Shown here piece by piece: positions 48,698 through 57,970 of a stretch of DNA of 64,000 nucleotides (position 1 is its first letter; every line of letters starts with the position of its first letter). Source of the DNA: Candidatus Zixiibacteriota bacterium (GTDB taxonomy: Bacteria > Zixibacteria > MSB-5A5 > GN15 > FEB-12); contig JAJRQO010000034.1 in the NCBI GenBank assembly GCA_024280215.1, positions 86,094 through 150,093 of the forward strand, given 5' to 3'. Below the pieces are notes generated by a model that saw only the letters and a list, made by a program, of their open reading frames with translations, searched no databases and had not been told where the DNA came from. Both the position numbers and the translations under genes were made by a program.

Positions 48698-49138
48698 ATG
48701 GATGAAAAAGTTCAAGCATATCAAACAGCCGACACCCTCGGAATGTCACAAATTGATTTAATCATTAAAGTTTATGATGGAGCAATTGCTTCTTATAAAC
48801 GAACAAGTCAGTTATTTTCAAAAGAAGATTTTATCAATGGAAGAGAAGAACTTGTTAAAGCAAAGAAATTTGTTACTCATTTGTATGCCACTCTTGATAT
48901 GGAAAAAGGTGGAGATATTGCTAATCAGTTAAGTAATCTTTATGCTTTTGTTGTCAATCAGACGAACATTATTGAAGCTACAAAAGATTTAAAACAAATT
49001 GACGATATTATTAATATCCTTGGAAATTTAAAACAAGGATGGGTAGAGTTAAAGCAGGCAGGTGTTGAGAAAGCTCCATTACAAGAACAGGAAAAATCAG
49101 CACAACCACAAACAGCAACATTTACAACATCGGCATAA
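48698..49138 (+). CDS. fliS: flagellin chaperone FliS
   Basis: AYQTADTLGMSQIDLIIKVYDGAIASYKR, after fliD. Confidence 0.88.
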   Translation: MDEKVQAYQTADTLGMSQIDLIIKVYDGAIASYKRTSQLFSKEDFINGREELVKAKKFVTHLYATLDMEKGGDIANQLSNLYAFVVNQTNIIEATKDLKQIDDIINILGNLKQGWVELKQAGVEKAPLQEQEKSAQPQTATFTTSA

Positions 49139-49143
49139 GAACT

Positions 49144-49596
49144 ATGGAACAAAATGCAATTAGTAGGCTTGAAAAAGAATTAATCGTCATATTAAAAGAA
49201 GAATATTCATTCTATCAAAATTTATATATCATGCTTGATAAACAAAAAGATACGATTCGTTTTAATAAAGATGAAAATCTGCTTGATATATTTGCTGAAA
49301 TAGAACGTTGTCATAAAAGAATAAAAAAATCTGAGGATAAAATCAAAGCTATCAAAGAAAGAGATCCAAAACTTTTTCGTTTAGCATCTATTGCTCCAAA
49401 TGTTCGCAAAGTTGTGAATTCTATTGTGACACTTGTAAAAAAATCAATTACTGTTGTCTCTGATAATGAAAAATATATGAATATGAAATATAATCGTATC
49501 AAAGATGAATTAGGTGAACTTAAAAATTCAGAAAAAATTATGCAATATATGCAAAATGATGATACAACTGCTCATTTTATAAATGGAGATAGTTGA
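49144..49596 (+). CDS. FlgN-like helical protein
   Basis: Helical chaperone-like, follows fliS. Confidence 0.55.
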   Translation: MEQNAISRLEKELIVILKEEYSFYQNLYIMLDKQKDTIRFNKDENLLDIFAEIERCHKRIKKSEDKIKAIKERDPKLFRLASIAPNVRKVVNSIVTLVKKSITVVSDNEKYMNMKYNRIKDELGELKNSEKIMQYMQNDDTTAHFINGDS

Positions 49597-49639
49597 TTCA
49601 ACGTAATATAAACTTTCTATAGGAAAAGAAGGTGATAAG

Positions 49640-49975
49640 ATGAAAATAGGACCATCCAACAGACCTGATTTAACACAGGTCAATGTACAAAAAAAACAAG
49701 CTGAGATTCAAAATATCCAGCTTCATAAAGAAAATAAGGACACTGTCGAAATTTCTACTTCAGGACGTAAAAAACTTAAGGAAATTGCTGATTCATATCA
49801 TAAAGATTTAAGAAATGATAATGAAATTATAGAGCAGATTTCTCCAAAAGTTGCCAGAATCCGAAATAAAGTGGAAGCAGGTTATTATGACCTCGAAGAT
49901 ATTGAAAGTAAAATTGCTGTCAAATTAGCCGATACTATTAATATCGAACTTGAAAACTTTAAAAAGATGGAATAA
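49640..49975 (+). CDS. FlgM-like anti-sigma28 factor
   Basis: DTVEISTSGRKKLKEIADS ... PKVARIRNKVEAGYYDLEDIESKIAVKLADTI. Confidence 0.7.
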   Translation: MKIGPSNRPDLTQVNVQKKQAEIQNIQLHKENKDTVEISTSGRKKLKEIADSYHKDLRNDNEIIEQISPKVARIRNKVEAGYYDLEDIESKIAVKLADTINIELENFKKME

Positions 49976-49982
49976 CTAAACT

Positions 49983-50864
49983 ATGTCAACCGCAACTATA
50001 GACAGTAAAGTAAAAAGAGTTGTCTCAAATATTAGAAATTTGCCAACTCCGCCGATTGTTTTTCATCAAATTCAAAAAGTGATAAATGATCCGAATGTCT
50101 CAGCAGATCAGATTGCGAATATTCTCGCTGAAGATCCAGCTATGTCTGTAAAAGTTTTAAGATTAACAAACTCCGCTTTTTATGGCTTGAGTAGAGAAAT
50201 CGAATCAGTAAAACATGCGGTTATTATCGTTGGTTTAGAAGCTATTAAAAATCTAGTTCTCTCTGCATCTGTTTTGGATATGTTCAAAGGGAAATCCATT
50301 GATGATAATTTCCAAGATAAATTCTGGAGACATTCACTTGCGACTGCTTTTGGATGTAGACTCTTGGCTAAAAAATATAGAGACCAAGTTATGGTTGATC
50401 CTGATTCTGCGTTTTCTGCTGGACTACTTCATGATGTAGGTAAAATTATTTTTGTCTGTTTCTTAAACGGTGAATACAAACAATTTTGTGAATTTAGAGA
50501 AGATAATAAAACATTGATGGACTACGAAATTGAGCAGGAACTCTTTGGGTTTACTCATGCTGATATTGGTGGGTACTTAACGGAGCAATGGAAAATTCCT
50601 CATAAATTGACAGAAGCGATTACCCAACATCATGGTGTTGGAGAAATTGATGCTGATTCTGGGCATAGTTGTATCGTCTATATGGCTAATCATCTTGCTA
50701 AAAGAACCTTTTATGATTTAGAAGATGGCTATCAAATTGGAACACCTGATCCAAAAGTCATGGAATTCCTTGGCATCACCGAGGAAAACTTTGAAGAGCT
50801 CGAAGACTTATTACGGGTAGAATATTCGCATTCTGAAACATTTATGCAAATGGTCGGAATGTAA
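49983..50864 (+). CDS. HDOD-domain protein
   Basis: LPTPPIVFHQIQKVINDPNVSADQIANILAEDPAMSVKVLRLTNSAFYG. Confidence 0.9.
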   Translation: MSTATIDSKVKRVVSNIRNLPTPPIVFHQIQKVINDPNVSADQIANILAEDPAMSVKVLRLTNSAFYGLSREIESVKHAVIIVGLEAIKNLVLSASVLDMFKGKSIDDNFQDKFWRHSLATAFGCRLLAKKYRDQVMVDPDSAFSAGLLHDVGKIIFVCFLNGEYKQFCEFREDNKTLMDYEIEQELFGFTHADIGGYLTEQWKIPHKLTEAITQHHGVGEIDADSGHSCIVYMANHLAKRTFYDLEDGYQIGTPDPKVMEFLGITEENFEELEDLLRVEYSHSETFMQMVGM

Positions 50865-50885
50865 CGCTATACAAATTAGCAAAAC

Positions 50886-50912
50886 TGTACCGACAGGGCA
50901 TTGCCCTGTCTC
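50886..50912. repeat. REP-like palindrome TGTACCGACAGGGCATTGCCCTGTCTC
   Basis: 9-bp stem; 27-nt exact reverse complement of 63777-63803. Confidence 0.85.
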
Positions 50913-50913
50913 T

Positions 50914-53346
50914 CTACATAATCGCGACGAACTTACCCATCTGTACTTCACCATCAGGGAATTCAACTGTCCAGTAATATAAACCCGATACAATCATCTG
51001 AGTGTTGCGTGTTATCAAATCCCACTGATGATGCGAATTAGTCGGGTCACTATCGGGCATGTTGTGTGAGAGATGACGAATCAAATCACCATCGAGAGAA
51101 AATATCTTTATCTCGCACTTCGGTGGAAGATTGGCAAAGTTTAATTCACGGACTCGATAGTCGGGTCGGTCCTCTTCGGTACGTCCTTCATAACCCAACT
51201 TACGATAATCACCATTGATTTTATATGGATTTGGGTAAATATAGACTTGTTTGCGTTCGCCTGAATTGTCATCAGCGTGCAAAAGCGGATAGGCTTCTTG
51301 GATGCCGAGAACTTTGGATGTCTCAAGTGCCTTGAGTCCCGACTTTGGCGAACCAAAATCAAAAGCGGTCACATTGACCCAGTAGCTAACTGTTGGTAAA
51401 AGATTTTCGATAAAATATTCATACTCAAAAAATTTAAAATACCCATCATCGGTATAGTCAGAATCAAGTAACGAATCAATATGAACATGTCGAGGGTCAC
51501 GGGCGTTTGGATATACTTTTGTGATAGAGGACTCTTCAACATTGAATGCATGCTTCTCAAAAAAGATGAGTGAGTCAAGTTTGAACAAAGGCTCGGAACG
51601 GGTGTACATGAGCGGGTCAAATGATGTGTCGTTACAGCTATCGGCGTAGGTGCAAAGTATTTGTTCAAGGGTCAGCGGGATATCTTGTACGGTGTATCGC
51701 TTGACTCCGAAGTCATATACAAATTTGTCATAGTTGTCTTTGTCGTATGATGCTACAAGCGATAGCGAGGTTTCTCGTTCGTCACGTCCGAAATAAATAT
51801 TGTATCCTTCAAAATCAGCAATACGAGTAAAAATATCTTTCTCCGTTTCTGAACGGGAACCGTTGAATCGTACATGCACCCCGTTATGGGTCGCATCAAG
51901 CCAAACATACGGAGCAGGTGGAGGACCTGCTGCTTTCCAGTCGGGGATTCCATCACCACGATACCAGAAAGTGTCAGTTGCTGATGCTGTCCATTCACCA
52001 TCGACAAGTTGCGAATCTAAAACACAAATTTGGTAAAGTCCTGAATCGCCGTCACCGTCGGTGTCAACTCCTGGGTTATCGTAAATCCATCTCGCCCATT
52101 GGGCATTGGTGACAAGGTCAGTGAAGTCAAGGTTGCGGTAATATTGGTTTGGGAAGTTTGGTAAGTTGTCGATGTTTGTCGGAATGGTGTGAAAGTTTTC
52201 TCCCGCAACATAAGCGAATGGAATCTTCAACACTCCACCCGGTGGAATATCGAAGGGGCCGATAGAGAGCATGTGAGGAATTAAAAAATATCCGTCCGCA
52301 ATATCTTCATCCCAGTCTTGGTCTGGGTAAGTCCATACAGGATCAAATTCACTAATAGATGCAGTATATATTTGGTCAAAATCAACTTCATGATTTGACA
52401 TTATGTAATAATAATCTATTCTTTCTTCTGGAAAACTTGGATACTGACCTTTAAAGGCTCTAGCCTGAGATTTGTGTTGTGGGTTGTAGTCAAACGACCA
52501 CCAATTATATGATGATATATCTTTTGAATTCTTTTTGTTTTTTGGAAAGTCTAAAAAAAATGCTCCAGAAACAGAAGTTGCTGATTTTACTGTACCAGAC
52601 CCAATAGTCATCGGACGAGATACAAATTCATTATCGACTGGGTCACCATCATTGTCAGCTCCCCAAATCATGTTTATATCATTGTTGTTTAACTCACAAT
52701 TATTGTTTAGTTGATATTCCTTTAAAAAACCACCTATATCGTCGTACTTATTAGGGTTTTCGTCTGGATTATAAGCAGTGATAAAATATATTCGTAATCC
52801 TATATAAACATCTTTGAAGGTTTTATCTTCAAGGTTTTTGATTTCTACATCAAATAGGACAAAGTCATCGGCATAATCATACGACCATGCAAAGGATGAA
52901 TTTGATACCTGAAGGTTTAGTTGAGTTTTCAGATTAGTACGAAACATATAATCCTGTTCAGAAACCGCTCCTTCAAAGGCATCACTCGTAGGATCTATGG
53001 TTGAACGATATTTATTTCTGTAAATATCGTTCCACTCTTCTCCATCAATCATTAGTGTGTCATTGTCGATAATACCACCAATGTAAATGAGAGCACTTCT
53101 TAAAGATACTATCCCAGAATTTTTTGGATATTCAGCTCCATATTTAAATAAGGTCTTGTTAGTCAGACAATCCCTAACATTAGAAGTTCGACCTCCAAAA
53201 GCAATAACTGAGCTCGTTTTAAGAGCGAGTTTGCCTACATCGTGAGTTGCTATACAGTAAGGATCATCTACCTCTTGTGAAAAACTTTTTTGGATAAATA
53301 GAAATAAAATAAAAAAATAGCAACTCAACATTTTTATCTTCATCAA
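50914..53346 (-). CDS. large secreted protein with FlgD-Ig/T9SS-type C-terminal domain
   Basis: Signal peptide MLSCYFFILFLFIQKSFSQ; C-terminal VYIYPNPYKING...CEIKIFSLDGDLIRHL...SGLYYWTVEFPDG. Confidence 0.78.
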   Translation of the reverse strand: MMKIKMLSCYFFILFLFIQKSFSQEVDDPYCIATHDVGKLALKTSSVIAFGGRTSNVRDCLTNKTLFKYGAEYPKNSGIVSLRSALIYIGGIIDNDTLMIDGEEWNDIYRNKYRSTIDPTSDAFEGAVSEQDYMFRTNLKTQLNLQVSNSSFAWSYDYADDFVLFDVEIKNLEDKTFKDVYIGLRIYFITAYNPDENPNKYDDIGGFLKEYQLNNNCELNNNDINMIWGADNDGDPVDNEFVSRPMTIGSGTVKSATSVSGAFFLDFPKNKKNSKDISSYNWWSFDYNPQHKSQARAFKGQYPSFPEERIDYYYIMSNHEVDFDQIYTASISEFDPVWTYPDQDWDEDIADGYFLIPHMLSIGPFDIPPGGVLKIPFAYVAGENFHTIPTNIDNLPNFPNQYYRNLDFTDLVTNAQWARWIYDNPGVDTDGDGDSGLYQICVLDSQLVDGEWTASATDTFWYRGDGIPDWKAAGPPPAPYVWLDATHNGVHVRFNGSRSETEKDIFTRIADFEGYNIYFGRDERETSLSLVASYDKDNYDKFVYDFGVKRYTVQDIPLTLEQILCTYADSCNDTSFDPLMYTRSEPLFKLDSLIFFEKHAFNVEESSITKVYPNARDPRHVHIDSLLDSDYTDDGYFKFFEYEYFIENLLPTVSYWVNVTAFDFGSPKSGLKALETSKVLGIQEAYPLLHADDNSGERKQVYIYPNPYKINGDYRKLGYEGRTEEDRPDYRVRELNFANLPPKCEIKIFSLDGDLIRHLSHNMPDSDPTNSHHQWDLITRNTQMIVSGLYYWTVEFPDGEVQMGKFVAIM

Positions 53347-53558
53347 AAGAATATCCTCGTTGTTTATTCACATAGTGTAGCATACATAAATATAAACGTA
53401 CAATCAAGAAAATTGTGTAACGTGGGCAAAGTAATCCTTGACAAATGTTTTTTTTTTGCAGTAACTTATAGTACAATAAAGACACCATTGTTTATTATTC
53501 AGCTTTGTAGGGAGTAAACTTAAAACCTCGCCAATAATATTTTGGTTCGGGAGGAAGT

Positions 53559-54116
53559 ATGTCTACTAAGAAAATTATTATCAGTATAGTTATGATTTTA
53601 ATTGTCGTTTCTGTTGCTTATATTGCAGGAATTGAAGCGCGAAGTTATTTTCAAGAGAAACAAACTCAAGCGAGAAGAGATAAGTTTAGTAGCAGTCCAG
53701 CTATGAAATTGAATGATTTAAAAGTAGGCGACAAACTTCCTGATGGAATTTTTGAAGATTTACAGTTTAACAAAATTTCTCTTGTAGAAAACATTCGCGG
53801 CACAACAATTATAACTTTTATGTCTCCAAATTGTAATTCCTGTCTTGAAGATATCCAGTTTATATATAAATCTGTTTCAGATACAAACTACTATAACAAG
53901 TTTGTATATATTTCCTATGGGAACCCTCGTCAACTTTTGGATATTCAAAATGAGTTCAATGTCAAGTCACCAATTCTTTATGACCATAATGGAAAATATT
54001 CATCTCAATTTGATGTAGCGATATTTCCTTTACATCTGTTAGTTGATAAAAATCTAACGGTATTAGATATATATGCTGGTTCTATTACAGAAAATGATAT
54101 AGAAAAAGCTTTATAA
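53559..54116 (+). CDS. membrane-anchored thioredoxin/TlpA-like protein
   Basis: N-terminal TM; TFMSPNCNSCLEDIQFIY (CxxC), VAIFPLHLLVDKN (cis-Pro region). Confidence 0.8.
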   Translation: MSTKKIIISIVMILIVVSVAYIAGIEARSYFQEKQTQARRDKFSSSPAMKLNDLKVGDKLPDGIFEDLQFNKISLVENIRGTTIITFMSPNCNSCLEDIQFIYKSVSDTNYYNKFVYISYGNPRQLLDIQNEFNVKSPILYDHNGKYSSQFDVAIFPLHLLVDKNLTVLDIYAGSITENDIEKAL

Positions 54117-54178
54117 AAATTTGATTCGAATGAATTGTTCTATTAACGAAATTTAACAATTTTGAAAGGAGTTTACGT

Positions 54179-54424
54179 ATGAAAAAGGGATTTAAACTAT
54201 TTTTACTCATCTGCTTTATGTTTACCTTTGTATTTTCATTAGCATTTGCAGGACCTGATCCAGATCCTGAAGATTGTCCTATTAGTTGTTGTGTTATTCC
54301 GGCTACACCACATTGTAGTGCAGGAGCAGGTGTGTGGGTTCTAACACAAGATGCTATATGCGTTTGTATGGCAGTAACTGGTGGAAATCCTAAATGCGAA
54401 CTTTTATATCCTATTTGCCAATAG
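54179..54424 (+). CDS. small secreted cysteine-rich peptide
   Basis: Signal peptide MKKGFKLFLLICFMFTFVFSLAFA then eight Cys; SD GAAAGGAG. Confidence 0.72.
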   Translation: MKKGFKLFLLICFMFTFVFSLAFAGPDPDPEDCPISCCVIPATPHCSAGAGVWVLTQDAICVCMAVTGGNPKCELLYPICQ

Positions 54425-54449
54425 TTAGGCAGAAGTTAATTTAAAACTC

Positions 54450-54477
54450 AAGCACTCTCTGCAGGGAGTGCTTTTTT
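54450..54477 (+). terminator. intrinsic terminator
   Basis: AAGCACTCTCTGCAGGGAGTGCTT + TTTT. Confidence 0.9.
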
Positions 54478-54589
54478 ATTATAATCAAAGCATCTGATAA
54501 CCCCTTTTCCATGCAAAATTAGCTTGACTTTCAGACGAATAATCATATACTACACGACTGTCGTACTAATATCTAACGGCAACTGGTGT

Positions 54590-54666
54590 GGGCGATTAGC
54601 TCAGTTGGTTAGAGTGCTTGCATGACATGCAAGATGTCACTGGTTCGAATCCAGTATCGCCCACCA
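54590..54666 (+). tRNA. tRNA-Val(GAC)
   Basis: Cloverleaf GGGCGAT..ATCGCCC, anticodon arm CTTGC-ATGACAT-GCAAG, GGTTCGAATCC T-arm, encoded CCA. Confidence 0.95.
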
Positions 54667-54738
54667 TTTTTATTGTAACCGAGTAACTGCGGTGAGTTAC
54701 ATATAAGTAGCTCGCTTTTAACTGTTTATAGGCAAAAT

Positions 54739-56679
54739 ATGGCAATGATTCAAGTGACATTTCCTGACAATTCTCAAAGAGAATTTGAATCAGGAACTAC
54801 TGGGTTTGATATAGCAAAATCGATTGCTCCAGGTTTGGCAAAAGCTGCTATTGCGGTGAAAATCGATGGAGAAATCAAAGGTCTTTTTGATGTTATCGAG
54901 AATAATATCAAGCTCGAGATTTTGACATTTGACAATCCGCTTGGGAAAGAAGTTTTCTGGCATTCTTCTTCGCATATTATGGCTCAGGCTGTATTGGAAG
55001 TTTTTCCAAAAACAAAACTTGCTATCGGACCAGCTATTGAAGAAGGTTGGTACTACGATTTTGAAGTAGAAAAACCATTTTCTCCAACTGACCTTGAAAA
55101 AATTGAAAAGAAAATGTCCGAAATTGTTGCAGAAAAAGCAAAATTCAGTTGTGAAACAAAATCTCGTGCAGAAGCAATTGAGTATTACAAATCCCTTGAA
55201 AACGGGGAATATAAAGTTGAAATTTTAGAAGGTCTCGAAGATGACACCGTTAGTTTTTATTCTCATTCTCGATTCGAAGATCTTTGTCGTGGACCACATA
55301 TTCCGAATACTGGATATATAAAAGCATTTAAATTAATAGCATCCTCTGGGGCCTATTGGCGTGGTGATGAAAACCGTCAGATGCTCCAACGTATTTATGG
55401 TGTTTCCTATCCGAAAAAAGCGATGCTTGAAGATTATCTCACTCGGATGGAAGAAGCCAAAAAACGTGACCATCGGGTTATTGGCAGACAACAGGAATTG
55501 TATACAATTTCAGAACGTGTTGGTGCTGGCTTAATTCTTTGGAGACCTCGTGGTGCCAGAATCCGTAATGAAATAGAAAATTTTTGGCGTTCAGAGCATA
55601 TCAAGTTTGGTTATGATTTAGTCTATTCACCTCATATCGCAAATAGAGCTTTATGGGAACAGTCAGGACATACTGATTTTTACACAGATGATATGTTCGG
55701 GGCAATTTCCGTTGAAGAGAAAAAATATTTACTAAAACCAATGAACTGTCCATTTCATATTGAGATGTACAACTCTCGCAAATGGTCCTATCGTGATCTA
55801 CCGCTTCGTTGGGCAGAGCTTGGAACAGTCTATCGCTATGAAAAACCAGGTGTGTTACATGGCTTGATGCGTGTTCGAGGGTTTACGCAGGATGATGCCC
55901 ATCACTTTGTGGCACAAGAGAATATGGAAGAGGAATTAGTTTGGATTATCAATTTCTGTGTCCATATGCTTACATCATTTGGGTTTAAAGATTACAATGT
56001 TTTCTTGTCGACAATGCCTGAAAAAGCAATTGGTGATAAAGAAGATTGGAACCGAGCCGAAGATGGATTAAGAGCTGCTTTGGAAAAAGCTGGGCTTCCA
56101 TATGAAGTTGACGAAGGTGGTGGGGCATTTTATGGTCCTAAAATCGACATTCAGATAAAAGACGCTATCGGTCGGGGCTGGCAATGTTCTACAATTCAGT
56201 TCGATTTTTCCTTGCCAGAACGGTTCGATTTGTCGTATATTGATTCTTCCGGTCAACAAAAAAGACCGTATATGATACATAGAGCTTTATTAGGCTCAAT
56301 AGAAAGATTCTTTGGTGTTCTTATTGAACATTATGCTGGTAATTTCCCTTTATGGCTTGCACCAACTCAGGTGAAAGTCTTACCAATTACCGATTCAGTA
56401 AATGAGTATGCTGCGGAATTAACGAAGAAACTAAAAGAAAACAATTTCCGAGTTGAGCTTGATGATCGTTCGGAAAAAGTTGGTGCCAAGATTCGGGATG
56501 CCGAAATCTTTAAGGTGCCGTATATGTTTGTGATCGGTGCCAGAGAAGCCGAGTCAGGTCAAGTCTCTATCAGACGACATGGCGAAGGTGATATTGGTAC
56601 AATGACTTTAGATGATGCTTTAGCAATGTTGATTGCTGAACAAAAATCAAAAGGTATTACAGATGAACAGAAATCGTAG
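54739..56679 (+). CDS. thrS: threonyl-tRNA synthetase
   Basis: TGS domain, HSSSHIMAQAVLEVFP, MNCPFHIEMYNS, FYGPKIDIQIKDAIGRGWQCSTIQFDF. Confidence 0.97.
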   Translation: MAMIQVTFPDNSQREFESGTTGFDIAKSIAPGLAKAAIAVKIDGEIKGLFDVIENNIKLEILTFDNPLGKEVFWHSSSHIMAQAVLEVFPKTKLAIGPAIEEGWYYDFEVEKPFSPTDLEKIEKKMSEIVAEKAKFSCETKSRAEAIEYYKSLENGEYKVEILEGLEDDTVSFYSHSRFEDLCRGPHIPNTGYIKAFKLIASSGAYWRGDENRQMLQRIYGVSYPKKAMLEDYLTRMEEAKKRDHRVIGRQQELYTISERVGAGLILWRPRGARIRNEIENFWRSEHIKFGYDLVYSPHIANRALWEQSGHTDFYTDDMFGAISVEEKKYLLKPMNCPFHIEMYNSRKWSYRDLPLRWAELGTVYRYEKPGVLHGLMRVRGFTQDDAHHFVAQENMEEELVWIINFCVHMLTSFGFKDYNVFLSTMPEKAIGDKEDWNRAEDGLRAALEKAGLPYEVDEGGGAFYGPKIDIQIKDAIGRGWQCSTIQFDFSLPERFDLSYIDSSGQQKRPYMIHRALLGSIERFFGVLIEHYAGNFPLWLAPTQVKVLPITDSVNEYAAELTKKLKENNFRVELDDRSEKVGAKIRDAEIFKVPYMFVIGAREAESGQVSIRRHGEGDIGTMTLDDALAMLIAEQKSKGITDEQKS

Positions 56680-56694
56680 TCTTAGGAGGACAGA

Positions 56695-57354
56695 ATAGCC
56701 AACAAGGAACCGCGGATAAATAGCCGTATAAGAATCTCACCAGTTAGACTCATTGGACCAGATGGAGATCAGTTCGGCGTTGTTCCAACAGCAGAAGCAC
56801 TTGAACGTGCTACCGATATGGGTTTGGATTTAGTAGAAGTTTCCCCTAATAGCAACCCACCGGTCTGTCGTATTTTGGATTATGGCAAATACAAATACGA
56901 ATTGGCTAAAAAAGATAAGCTGTCGAAGAAAAAACAGCACACTATGCAAATGAAAGAGATGCGTTACCGTCCAAAAATTGATGAACATGATTTTCAATTT
57001 AAAACTAAACATGTTCGAGAGTTTATTTCGGAAGGTTCTAAAGTAAAAGCATTTGTTATGTTTCGTGGTCGTGAGATGGCACATACTGAGTATGGACGCA
57101 AAGTTTTAGAAAGACTTGCCGAAGAACTCAAAGATATTGCTAATATCGATTCTTATCCAAAGCAGGAAGGTCGTAAGATGATTATGATTTTAAGTCCGAA
57201 TGCTGAAATTATGAAAATAAGAAAACAACAAAAAGAAGCTCAACTGAAACCTGATAAGAAACACAAAAAAGAAGTTGAAAAGGCTGACGAAGTTGTTGAA
57301 GAAACAGTAACTGAAAAAGTTACTGATAATGTAGTAAAAGAAGATAGTAATTAA
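56695..57354 (+). CDS. infC: translation initiation factor IF-3 with AUA start
   Basis: In-frame upstream of ORF-track ATG 56818: ATA-AANKEPRINSRIRISPVRLIGPDGDQFGVVPTAEAL-type N-domain; AGGAGG 5 nt upstream; in-frame TAG at 56683. Confidence 0.88.
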   Translation: MANKEPRINSRIRISPVRLIGPDGDQFGVVPTAEALERATDMGLDLVEVSPNSNPPVCRILDYGKYKYELAKKDKLSKKKQHTMQMKEMRYRPKIDEHDFQFKTKHVREFISEGSKVKAFVMFRGREMAHTEYGRKVLERLAEELKDIANIDSYPKQEGRKMIMILSPNAEIMKIRKQQKEAQLKPDKKHKKEVEKADEVVEETVTEKVTDNVVKEDSN

Positions 57355-57375
57355 TATATAGAAGGTGCTTGAATA

Positions 57376-57570
57376 ATGCCAAAAATGAAAACAAATAGAG
57401 CAGCTGCCAAACGGTTCAAAAGAACTGGTACTGGTAAACTAAAACGCCATAAAGCGTATAGCTCTCACATTTTGACTAAGAAATCTCGTAAGAGAAAAAG
57501 AAATTTACGCCAGTCAACTTTGGCTTCTGTTTCTGATATGAACAAATTAGCAATTATGCTTCCTTATTAA
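57376..57570 (+). CDS. rpmI: 50S ribosomal protein L35
   Basis: [24 protein letters not shown]. Confidence 0.97.
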   Translation: MPKMKTNRAAAKRFKRTGTGKLKRHKAYSSHILTKKSRKRKRNLRQSTLASVSDMNKLAIMLPY

Positions 57571-57601
57571 TTTTGAATGAATTGTTTTTAGGAGATAGAA
57601 C

Positions 57602-57952
57602 ATGCCACGCGCAAAGAATAATGTAGCTGCCCATGCACGCCATAAAAAGGTTCTCGATAGAGCCAAAGGCAACTTTAATGGACGCGGCAAACTGTATCGT
57701 ACTGCTTTAGAGACAGTCAACAAAGGTATGACATATGCATACCGTGACCGTCGTAATAAAAAACGTGTTTTCCGCTCTCTCTGGATTGCCAGAATTTCTG
57801 CTGGAACAAAAATGTGCGGTACTAATTACTCTACGTTTATCCACGGCTTGAAAAAAGCTGGTGTGAACTTAGATAGAAAGATTTTAGCTGATATTGCTGC
57901 CAGAGATATGGCGACATTCAGCAATCTTGTAAAAATCGCTGTAGAAAATTAG
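57602..57952 (+). CDS. rplT: 50S ribosomal protein L20
   Basis: [23 protein letters not shown]. Confidence 0.97.
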   Translation: MPRAKNNVAAHARHKKVLDRAKGNFNGRGKLYRTALETVNKGMTYAYRDRRNKKRVFRSLWIARISAGTKMCGTNYSTFIHGLKKAGVNLDRKILADIAARDMATFSNLVKIAVEN

Positions 57953-57970
57953 TCAAGGAAAGACACAGAT

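Noticed and set aside
51800-52112. Plus-strand ORFs within the large secreted-protein gene
   Set aside because: Antisense or out-of-frame to a continuous 810-codon CDS with signal peptide and C-terminal domain.
54667-54738. T-box riboswitch upstream of thrS
   Set aside because: Leader is about 70 nt and lacks a T-box core and terminator/antiterminator pair.
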